Source: Ziziphus jujuba (lineage: Eukaryota > Streptophyta > Magnoliopsida > Rosales > Rhamnaceae). Taken from it: 64,000 nucleotides of DNA. The notes below the pieces were generated by a model. That model did no database searches. It saw nothing but the letters and a program-made list of their open reading frames with translations, and had not been told where the DNA came from. The stretch's first letter is position 1, and each line of letters opens with the position of its first letter. Below, one piece after another: positions 1-9,100 of the stretch. Made by a program: the position numbers and the translations under genes. The stretch lies in NCBI RefSeq assembly GCF_031755915.1, contig NC_083382.1, forward strand, positions 28,496,001 to 28,560,000, given 5' to 3'.

Positions 1-42
1 GATGATATTGCAGGCATACAGGCTTTATATGCAGAGCAATAA
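1..42 (+). CDS. Matrix metalloproteinase, 3' end only (partial at window start)
   Basis: The first 42 bases encode DDIAGIQALYAEQ followed by TAA, the same C-terminal residues as the complete metalloproteinase at 1973-2971. The alignment continues into the 3' flank (both go on with TTTGGAGTATTTTTAA), so this is the tail of a tandem paralogue about 2.93 kb upstream of the next copy. An AATAAA at 80-85 is a candidate poly-A signal and is shared with the next copy. Catalytic motifs lie outside the window, so whether the gene is intact cannot be judged. Confidence 0.85.
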   Translation, partial: DDIAGIQALYAEQ

Positions 43-1972
43 TGAATTTAATTTGGAGTATTTTTAAGTTATATATATAAATAAAATGTTATCTATCATT
101 TGGAGAGTAATAATCTCTTCATAATTTCCTATGTATTCACAAATATTTATTATCAGTATCAATATACAAAAGCTTGTTTGTTTTTATTTTTCTTTAATAA
201 TTGAGATAGAGCTATGAATTTTCTTTGAGTACGTACTTAAAATCATTAATTTCTTTTAATTAATTTTTAGATATCATTAAATAAATCATATGGGTCAGCT
301 AAGTACATAATTATATTGAAAAAGTATGCCTGTGATCATACTTAAGTTATTTACTAAATATAGCTGGAATAGAGAAGACAGCAGGTAATCTTGATAGTGT
401 TAAATATATATGATCTTTCTCTTTTAATTATTACAGCGTACAAATAACTATCATAATTTTCCATTAAAAAAACTAATTATCATACGTTAAAGTTCTCATC
501 CTATTGTGAATATAAATTCTGTATTATAGGAAAATTAAACATTTAGATCATTCTTATTTGTTGATAGTGTTGGATGAATTTGCTCAAACTCATCATGTGG
601 GGAAAAATAGATTTTGAGGAATTTTCCTTTACCATAAACGTTTAATTTTGAGCAAGGATATTCATATGAGATAAGAACAACAACTCATTTTTAGATTTTG
701 AAATAAGATAAGTAGTTATTCTGCAATGAGGACCATCCAAAAAGGAAGTCCCATTGTGTAAAATTCAAATAAGATATATAAGTACTGACTTAGATTTCTC
801 GTTCTCATATATATTAAATGAGAATGATCAGCATCTTCAATACGTCATTGAATTGGCACAGGTTGGAAAGGCTAGTCCATGTGGCATAAATGTCAACTCA
901 TTCAACTTAAAAATCATCTTCTAATGCTTGTATCTATATTTCAATTAATTAATGCTATGTATATATATTGTGTGTGTGTATATATTCTTAAAAAATAATA
1001 ACAATTGATTGATTTATTTATTTATAAGTTTTTGAAAAATATAATAATAGAGATTATTTTGACGAGTTACATTATCTGAAATAGATAACTTTTGTAAATG
1101 TATTTATTTTATTTTTTGCTATATCAATTTGATAGAGTCGATAAATAACGCCAATACAGATGGTTTTGTAATTATTATTTTCTTAATTTTTAATTTCTTA
1201 GAATTTGTACATATTTCTAGTATAGTTACAAAAAATATAGAGCAATCCCTAATAATAATAATAATAATAATAATATACCAATTATATATATTTATTGACA
1301 AATAAAGCTGGTTAAGCGGCATAGGATTGTTGCCTTTATGTTTTGTTTTTGTTTTTGTCTTTTTTTGGCTTTTTTTTTTTCCCCCCACTTTTTCCAATTC
1401 TTACAAGAATTTTTAGATGAGTTAGATTTTGTCTTGGACCCTTAAAAAAAAAAAAAAAAAAGATTCTGTCAAAAATAGTCAATAGCAATTGTAAGAATAA
1501 AGTAGAAATATTTGTCAGTATCTGATGTATGAAATTATCTCAGCAAAATATGAGTTTTTTTACCAAAAAAATAAAATAAAATAGTATCTAGCTAGACAAT
1601 GCAAATGCAGTATATATATATATATACATCATTATTATATATGGCAAAATATTTTAAGGAAATTATGGTACGTTCTTAGCATTGTGACAAATTGACAAAT
1701 CAAATTTTCAATTGCTTCCTCAAATTGTCCCGTGCCAAAAAAGTGCTGGTGATTTCTTGACCCAAAAACAAATAAAAATGTGGATGATCATTTCATTTTG
1801 CCAGACCAAAAAAAAAAAAAAAAAAAAAATAGTTCCTATTCTAATAGATTGAAAATAATTCTCTATAAATTAGCCGCATATATTGTTTCTCCCCCATCAA
1901 CCTCTTCATTGAAAAGACTTCAGTACTGTATCTTTGTGATTATTTTTACAGAGGAAAAAGGAGTTGTAATCA
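43..1972. other. Intergenic spacer between tandem MMP copies
   Basis: AT-rich spacer with no supportable gene. Positions 43 to about 1100 align, with insertions and deletions, to 2972 to about 4620 downstream of the next MMP, so this is the 3' half of a duplicated unit. Positions 1300-1600 resemble 21490-21865 and are the upstream region of an MMP copy. A-runs occur near 1443-1460 and 1807-1829, and (TAA)n near 1250-1275. Predicted peptides here are low complexity and are not credible genes. Confidence 0.7.
1864..1869 (+). promoter_or_regulatory. Candidate TATA box of the MMP at 1973
   Basis: TATAAA lies 104 bp upstream of the ATG, a plausible distance for a plant core promoter with a short 5' UTR. 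In such AT-rich DNA a chance match is quite possible. Confidence 0.4.
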
Positions 1973-2971
1973 ATGGCTGCTAATACCATCTTCATCTCTT
2001 CTTCTTTGATGGCTTTCGTTCTTTTCCTTTTAGTTCAACAGCTGCCTCTTGTAGTTCTCTCAAGAAGTTTGAGGCACAAGAATCCACAATCCTTCAACAC
2101 CCTTCTCAGTACCCTAGAGGGACTGAGCAAGGGTCAGACACACGAAAATCTTCACCATCTCAGACTCTACCTTCAGAGACTGGGATACTTGAACTACAAC
2201 AGCGAAACCACCACCTTAAATAAGGACTACTTCGACGACGTTTTGGAGTCCGCAGTCAAACTGTACCAAAGAAATTATCATTTGAAGATTACAGGGAAGC
2301 TTGATATTGATACCCTTAATGAAGCCGCAAAAGCACGGTGCGGAGTTCCTGATACTGGTCTACGTTTCAAGAGTATCAGTAACAAGAATAATGGTGAACA
2401 CCATCATACAAATATTAGTGCAAACGATGATTTCTTGCTCAATATCAACGAAGGTTCTCTCTACTCATTTTTTGATGGAAATCCAAAATGGCCATCTGAC
2501 AAAACCCATCTGAACTACACATTCAACTCCGTTGTTGAACCGATTCCACAGGAAGATTTGCGCGCAGCTTCCTCAGCAGCATTTGCGGAATGGGCATTTC
2601 ACAGCAAATTCACGTTTGAGGAATTACTTCAAGTAGACGTACCATCCGACATTAAAATTGGTTACTTTTTCGGCGATCATGGGGATGGTAGGCCTTTTGA
2701 TGGCACTGGTAACCTTTTAGGTCATGCTTTTGCCCCAACTGATGGTAGATTGCACCTAGATGCAGAGGACTTTATAACCTTCAACCCACCAGGGCCGGAC
2801 CAATATGACTTGATTTCGCTAATTTTGCATGAAATTGGGCATCTTCTTGGACTTCTCCATAGTTCAGATCCCAATGCTGTTATGTTTTCCTCTCTTCAAG
2901 CTGGAATTACCAGGAGATTTTTGACCGAAGATGATATTGCAGGCATACAGGCTTTGTATGCAGAACAATAA
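1973..2971 (+). CDS. Plant matrix metalloproteinase (MMP-like zinc endopeptidase, family M10A)
   Basis: Intronless 332-residue open frame. Residues 1-30 form a hydrophobic signal peptide, so the product should be secreted to the apoplast. Residues about 40-120 are the peptidoglycan-binding-like prodomain. The cysteine switch is ARCGVPD with Cys123, expected to bind the catalytic zinc and hold the zymogen inactive; the usual first Pro is Ala. The catalytic domain has the structural-ion loop GDHGDG, then HEIGHLLGLLH with zinc ligands His286, His290 and His296 and general base Glu287, then Met304 of the Met-turn. The Met is followed by Phe-Ser rather than the usual Tyr/Phe-Pro. The protein ends just after the catalytic domain, with no hydrophobic or GPI-type tail, so a soluble enzyme is inferred. 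The ATG at 1973 is the one that opens the signal peptide. A poly-A signal candidate (AATAAA) is at 3023-3028. All key residues are present, so it is probably functional. The substrate is unknown. Confidence 0.93.
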   Translation: MAANTIFISSSLMAFVLFLLVQQLPLVVLSRSLRHKNPQSFNTLLSTLEGLSKGQTHENLHHLRLYLQRLGYLNYNSETTTLNKDYFDDVLESAVKLYQRNYHLKITGKLDIDTLNEAAKARCGVPDTGLRFKSISNKNNGEHHHTNISANDDFLLNINEGSLYSFFDGNPKWPSDKTHLNYTFNSVVEPIPQEDLRAASSAAFAEWAFHSKFTFEELLQVDVPSDIKIGYFFGDHGDGRPFDGTGNLLGHAFAPTDGRLHLDAEDFITFNPPGPDQYDLISLILHEIGHLLGLLHSSDPNAVMFSSLQAGITRRFLTEDDIAGIQALYAEQ

Positions 2972-3275
2972 AGGATCAAATTTGGAGTATTTTTAAATTA
3001 TATATATATATATATTTATATAAATAAAATGTTATCTTTTATTTGGATAATACTATCTGATGGGATAATTTCTATGTATTCATAAATGTTTAATAAGTTG
3101 TCAGTATGAATATATAAAAGCTTGTCTGTTTTTATTCTTTAATAATTGAGATATAAAGAACCATGAATTTTCTTTGAGTACGTATTTAAAACGTTAATTT
3201 CTTTTAATTAATTGTTGGATTTATTAAATAAATTATATGGATCAGTAAAGTACATAATTCTACTGAAAAAGTCTT

Positions 3276-3492
3276 TGTTAGATAAACAGTGTAATCGTTT
3301 GTTTATTCTCGACTTTATCTCGTACTTAGTTGTGATATGTATATGCTCTGTATATACCCTATGTTAGTTGTGATATCTACAGGGTTTGCTAAGGCTAACC
3401 CGTATACCATGTATAATTGCATAAATTGTTAATTGTGAATAGAAATATCAGTGCCTTTCATCTTTTATATTTTTTCTGTTATTTTCCTTATA
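3276..3492 (+). mobile_element. Short solo LTR of copia type (probable)
   Basis: The sequence begins TGTTAGATAAACAG, has a TATA-like CTGTATATACC and a T-rich end, all resembling a small plant Ty1/copia LTR. It is missing at the equivalent place in the paralogous flank (about 315-345), so it inserted after the MMP duplication. Candidate flanking repeats are GTCTT (3271-3275) and CTCTT (3493-3497), matching at 4 of 5 positions. The 3' boundary is uncertain by a few bases. Confidence 0.5.
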
Positions 3493-3935
3493 CTCTTTGA
3501 TCGTACCGAAGCTAGTTACTAGGTATATCTGGAACAGAGAAGATAGCAGGTGATCAAGGTAGTGTTATATATATATATATATGATCTGTCTCTTATAATT
3601 ATTACAGCAGTACAAATAATTATCATATTTTTCCATTATAAAAACAAATTATCATATATTAAAATTCTCATCTTATTGCGACTTGAAGTTCTGTATTTAG
3701 ATCATCCTTATTTGTTGATGGTGTTGATGAATTTGGTCTGATTCATCATATGGAGAAAAAGAGATTTTAAGGAATTGAAAATTTTATTTTATTTTAAATC
3801 AAAAACGTCAACTTTGGAGTACTAACTAGTCATTCTCCTATAAGGATCCTTGATGATCCTGATAAGATTAGTACCAACTTAGATTTCAGCTCATTATCAT
3901 TTATGATCAGAACATCCATCTCCAATAGGTCTGTG

Positions 3936-4372
3936 TATTCTTACTGATTCCCCTTTTGAAAGTTGAGGTTAGTGCGGTGGAATGGGCCACAAAACCTTGC
4001 AGAATCTCAGGTGGAATGGTCTCCAATGGTCTTCGGATTCTATGCTGGTTGTTAACGAAATAACTTCTGAGACAGAGCCCTGCAGGTTGGAATACCAGAT
4101 ACAATATTTTAAAGCTCAGGCAACGATTCAAACGTAATTCTTGGACCATACGTTGGAATCCAAGATCTTCGAACTGGCTAGTTGATGCGGTTGCCAAACT
4201 TTCATTCCAAGGATAATATTTTGTTTTGTTTTCATAGATCTAATATGTACTGTTCTTTCTGATATCATTTATATGGACTCTTTAAGGGAATAAGCCATTT
4301 GATTAAGCCTCTGTTTTTTAGGCCCTTTTTGTGCTTATTGCATTTCTATTACCTTTAAAAAAAAAAAAAAAA
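3936..4372 (+). mobile_element. 5'-truncated L1-type LINE with poly-A tail
   Basis: The + strand encodes the end of a plant LINE RNase H-like domain. Recognisable pieces are SDSMLVVNEI, read through a frameshift, and the terminal SSNWLVDAVAKLSFQG, with a stop at 4214-4216. A 3' UTR follows, ending in a 16-17 base A tail (4356-4372). The insert is bracketed by direct repeats GTCTGTG at 3929-3935 and 4373-4379, the expected result of target-primed reverse transcription. The homologous flank near 840-920 lacks it. The open frame on the opposite strand here is a shadow. Confidence 0.78.
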
Positions 4373-4432
4373 GTCTGTGAAAGAGGTAATAATCATTCTC
4401 CAGTAATTCTATTTAATTTTCAATTAATTAAT

Positions 4433-4478
4433 ATTGTATATATATGATTTGCCAAAAAAAAAAATTGTATATATATAT
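4433..4478 (+). mobile_element. Possible micro-insertion of a LINE tail in AT repeat
   Basis: Two copies of ATTGTATATATAT (from 4433 and from 4464) flank a 17-base insert of ATTTGCC plus an A run. The pattern matches a target duplication around a tail-only retroinsertion, but the AT-rich setting makes chance or slippage a serious alternative. Confidence 0.3.
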
Positions 4479-5225
4479 ATGTATATATATATTTTTCCTT
4501 AAGAAACTAACGATTGATCATAATTTATTTATTTATTTTTCTCATTTGGAAAATATTTTGATAAGAATTGTTTTGGTTAATCACATTGTCTATCTCAATA
4601 GACGGTGTAAATAGACAATGTGTGAATTTTATTTTTTACAGAGTTGAGAGATAGAGGCATTGAAGATTTTTTATTTTATTTTAAATCCCTATATATATTT
4701 CAAAAAGATTATTATTATTATTATTATTATTATTTTTGGTACACCTTTCCCAACTATTTGATTAATTAATGTCTGTTTTTCATTTTATAAATTCAAAGAT
4801 GACCAAAAATGCATTAATTTGAAAAAAATTGAAAACATTCCCTTAAATATGGGTAAATTTAGAAAATGTCTTAAGTACTACCGGAGGTGCCTTGCGCAAT
4901 GAAGAGAGATTCTAGCGTGTTATATTCTTCAATTTTTTGTTTTAAAAAAGAAAATTAATACATATGCACACCGTCATTTAATTTATAATTGTAATGAAGA
5001 AACAGAAACCCACATTTAACAGTTTTTTAAATTAATCTTGTAAAATGAAAATTTAAAAACATGTTTGGTAATACATTTAAAAATATAAATTTTTTTATAA
5101 AAATAAAAAATAAAATAAAAATTGATAAATGGTAAATAAGATATATATATATATATATATATCTATATGATAAAAGAAAATATTTGTTTTCGAATATAAT
5201 AATTATTATTCATATGTGTGTTTTA

Positions 5226-5416
5226 TGTTAAGTAACTGGTTTTGTTATACAAGTTATGTACATGTCTAGAAGATATATATTGTTATTGTTAATATTTATC
5301 TTAGCTACTATAATTTAATAGGTTTCTTTAGTGTATCCTCTTATTGAAAACTTGTATTTAACAGTGACTTCATGACAATAATAAATAACTTTTCCAATCA
5401 TCTGTTCTCTCTGTTG
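5226..5416 (+). repeat. 5' LTR of copia element
   Basis: 191 bp, matching 15949-16139 over its whole length with scattered differences. A TATA-like AGATATATATTG lies near 5271. It ends directly at the primer-binding site. Confidence 0.92.
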
Positions 5417-5428
5417 TGGTATCAGAGC
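5417..5428 (+). promoter_or_regulatory. Primer-binding site of copia element
   Basis: TGGTATCAGAGC is complementary to the 3' end of plant initiator-Met tRNA and lies immediately after the 5' LTR. It marks where minus-strand synthesis would start. Confidence 0.92.
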
Positions 5429-5470
5429 ACCCAAAAAAAAAAAAAAAAATTAATTAATAATTTTTTTTCG

Positions 5471-5764
5471 ATGCCAATTTCTACTGACCCAAAATCCATG
5501 GTTGCTCCTTCTAATGAGCCATCTCTCCCAAGTTGTGTTCTTGTGGTTATCAATGTGGCAACACATGTCCCTCTCAAACTCACTAACAGCACCTATTTTC
5601 CATGGTGTAAGCAGTTCGATGTGCTTCTCAGAGGCTATGACCTCTATGGTTTCGTCAACGAAAATCTACCATGTCCGCCACCGACTCTCTCAGATTAGTC
5701 TCCAAATCTTGATTGTTCATTTTGGATCCGCCAGGACTCTCTTTTACTTGGTACCCCTCTAGCT

Positions 5765-5814
<50 letters not shown>

Positions 5815-6127
5815 CTGAAATTCATCAAATTGTTGCCACATCTGAAACATCTAAAGATGCATGGGATTGACTTGCATTCGCTTTTGCAAAACCATCCTTC
5901 TTTCGGCTGCTACGAATCAAAGAAAGGCTTATTAAAGCACAAGGTAATCGATCTATCTTGGAGTATCTTAATGATGTTAAAAGTGCAGCAGATGAACTCA
6001 GCCTCTTAGATCACCCGGTGAGTGAAGATGATCTTACTTTATATATTCTTAATGGTCTATCTACTGCCTTTGAAAGTATTTCTGCAGCATTCCGTACACG
6101 AGATTCTTCTATAAGTTTTGAAGAATT
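5471..6127 (+). pseudogene. Copia gag, N-terminal part (broken)
   Basis: The ATG at 5471 opens a frame with the copia Gag N-terminal signature (VPLKLTNSTYFPWCKQFDVL, then LRGYDLYGF). A stop at 5696 and frame changes follow, with an expanded (CT)n tract at about 5768-5815. Positions 5818-6127 resume Gag similarity (EYLNDVKSAADELSLLDHPV) but include a stop in place of the Trp expected near 5869. Coding is cut at about 6127 by a solo LTR and resumes at 11905. Confidence 0.82.
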
Positions 6128-9100
6128 GTAACACCCCGTTCTAAACTACATTGGAAATTTCTCAAATTTGACCAAGGTTGACCGGGTTTGACCGTCGTTG
6201 ACCGAGAAGGATCAAATGTTGACTTTTTGCTCATGATGGAATTTCATGTTGACCAAGGTACTGTTACGAAGTACACGTTGTCACGAGTTCATAGACTAGT
6301 AGCACATCAACGGAGCTATGGTTTAAAAGTTATGAGCAAAACAAGTCGAGGTCCAAACTGTCCAAGGGGTGCCGGAGTTGACTTTTTGTTCATGCAAAGT
6401 TGAGCTTTGACTCATGTATAGTTGTGAAGTACTCATCGATACGAGTTCATAGACTAGCAGCACGGTTAAATTGGACATCTGGTTAAAAAGTTATGGACAT
6501 GCAAAGTTTTCCGAATACCGTAATATTTTAATATATTTGGCTTGAGTGAACAGTGTGTGCCACGTGTCGCAATTTCAGCCAATCCCATGAGTGAACAGTA
6601 TCACCCACAGGTGGCTTTTATTTTGGCAAAACACAGGCGCCAGGGAGAGGAGAGAGAAAGAAAGGAGGAGAGAGAGAGAGAGAGAAAGAGAGCTAGAGAG
6701 AGAAACCAATCGGCCATCGCCGTTCACCCACTTCCGGCCACCAGAACAGTACATGCGCCATCCTAGCTTGAAGCCTACCTGAAAACCGGCCGACCAGCCA
6801 AAAATCACGGCCAATCGACTGTCGACGTGCCCGGATCGAGGCTTTTTTCGGCGGTGGCGTTGATTGCTTCAAACCCCGATTTCTCCCTATTGTGGCCACT
6901 GTTTGTCTCACTGCCAGTCCCATTGAGTTACCCATCACCAGATCTACTTTCCCACCAAAAATCACGGCCAGTGGCCACCGGACGCGCCGCTGGCGGTGAC
7001 GGGTTCCGATGACCACGGCGGCTCGCCGGAAAATTGACTTTTCGGTAAGTTTTCGGCTGCACCGCCCCTCCTTTCCCACTAATTCCGACCCTCTGAACCC
7101 AAATCCGAGATCATTTTCCTCCAATTCGCGACGGATTAAGAGAATCGAGGACTTGAAATCCGTGAGCTTTTCGGTAAGATTCCGGCCACCACGGGTCTGA
7201 TTTCCGGGAGGTAAGCCTCAATCCGCGATCCTCGTTCCACAAGTTTCGATTCGGTATATTACTCATAAATTTTGGTTAACGTTTCTGTTAAACCCCCCGG
7301 GTACCGGATATTATTTATCCGAATAAAATATTAATTTATTTGAGTTGTGTAATATTGTTGTTCTAGGAGCATGTGTACGTCATGGAATAGATCCCATGGA
7401 GGATCTTGGATTAATTGCGTGCTCAAGATGAGTGACCCACCTTCAAAATTATTTTCGGGTGTTAAATTATATTTATTTGGCATTAATTAAATGTTTGGAT
7501 TTAATATTTATGTGTTAAATATTTAGCAAAATTATATTTGAAATTTTGATAGCACAATTTGAACAAATTGAAATGTATATGTGCATTAAATCATATATGA
7601 TTTTTGACAAATTATGGAAATTTAGATTTTATGGAAATTTGATATTTAAAGGAATTGTGATTTTAATATTAATTGATTTATTGTGGAATTTATTTGTGAG
7701 TTTATTTTGATTAATAAAAATGCATTTATATAAATTATGCATTGTGGAAATTATTTTATGGTATTGAGAAATTGTGGAATTAAATTATATATGAAATTCC
7801 TGTGGTTTTAATATTATTTTTGGGCATGATTTGATTTTAAATATTTCAAGGAAATATTGGTTTAAGTTTGATGGTTTCAAATTATATAATTATGCCCTTG
7901 GAGCATTATTTGATTTATTTTATGAGTTGGGAAAAAATTATTTATATATTAAGGAAATATTAAGGAAAAATGTGGGTAAAATGACGGGTTAAGCGGTGGT
8001 GTTGTCGGGACGCCAAAGCGACCTTATGCAAGTTTCTCTCTTTAACCTCCTGTTACACGTTGCTCGGGACGCTGGGTATCATAGGATGTAACACCCCGTC
8101 TCGAACCATGTCGAAATTTTTGCACGTTGACCGAGGTTGACTGTGACTTTGACTTTGACCGTTGACCAAAGGGGTCAAAAGTTGAATTTTTGACCCGGTT
8201 GGAATTCTAGGTTGACTGATGTACCGTTATGAAGTACACGTTGGCACGAGTTCGTAGACTAGTAGCACGTTGAAAACGGAGCTACGGTTTGAAAGTTATG
8301 AGCAAAACAAGTTGAGGTCCAAACTGTCCAAGGGGTGCCAGAGTTGACTTTTTATTCATGCAAAGTTGAGCGTTGACTCATGCATGGTTGTGAAGTGCTC
8401 GTTGATACGAGTCCATCGATTTGGACATGTGGTTTGGAAGTTATGGACCTGTAGAGTTTTTCAAACACCGTATTATTTTAATATTATTTTTTTAAACGTG
8501 TAACGATGTGCCACGTGTGACTTAATGAAGGTGACCATGTGTCACCATGTTGAGAAGCCACATGTCAACCATGCTTATTACCAAATTATTTTATTGTTAT
8601 TTTATATAATAATATTATTTTTTTAATATTATTTAATCATTTAATTTTATTTTCTTTCTCTTTCTTTTTCTTTTTTTCTTTTCCCCCACGTGGGAAAAAA
8701 GACCACGGGGGCCATTCTTCTTCTTCCTCTTCTTCTTCTTTCTTTTCTTCTTCCTTTCCTTTCCTTTCTCCCTCTCGGGTTCACCGCATTTTTCAAATTC
8801 CGGCCACCCATAAGCTACACGCGCCGGCCATAGACGTAGACCACACGCCGGCGAGCTCACCAGCCAAATTTGGCGACCGGCCGGCCGGCGACGCGCCCAG
8901 ATCGGGCCGGCGAAGTCGCGACGGCAGGGTGAAATTTTTCCGGCGATTCTCGCCGTTTCCGGCCAGCCCAGTCCAAATTGCCACCCCTTTCCCCCTATTT
9001 TAGGTCCTCTGAGTCCAAATATGGCCTCCAATCTCTAAAATTCGAAGCGGGTTGCGAGATACGAGGAATTGAATCCCGACCGAAACTTTCCGACCAAATT

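Larger units (their letters stand above)
2972..5220. other. MMP 3' flank and spacer, duplicated and carrying small insertions
   Basis: The segment aligns with the flank of the preceding copy (43-1100) but is longer because of a short solo LTR (3276-3492) and a truncated LINE (3936-4372) that the first copy lacks. Positions 4709-4733 are (ATT)n and 5142-5162 are (AT)n. Beyond about 4640 I recognise nothing until the copia LTR at 5226. Confidence 0.65.

Noticed and set aside
1119..1397. 92-codon frame on the - strand
   Set aside because: Built from (TAA)n and T/G-rich runs; low complexity.
1431..1470. A-run between GATTTTGTC and GATTCTGTC as another tail-only LINE insertion
   Set aside because: The same arrangement exists at 21730-21770 in the duplicated promoter block, so any insertion would be ancient. 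The repeats also differ, so it is not counted.
2301..2513. 70-codon frame inside the MMP
   Set aside because: Out-of-frame shadow of the MMP coding sequence.
3907..4197. 96-codon frame on the - strand
   Set aside because: The + strand encodes the RNase H end of a LINE with a poly-A tail and target duplication, so this is its antisense shadow.
5417..5428. tRNA gene fragments suggested by TGGTATCAGAGC
   Set aside because: Each occurrence directly follows an LTR and is only the primer-binding complement. No cloverleaf surrounds it.
8633..9031. Lys/Arg-rich open frames opposite pyrimidine tracts (also 28780-29138, 37459-37986 and 49649-50036)
   Set aside because: They are translations of (CT)n, TTTC or GAAA low-complexity DNA inside the LTR family, repeated at each copy in different frames, with no conserved protein.
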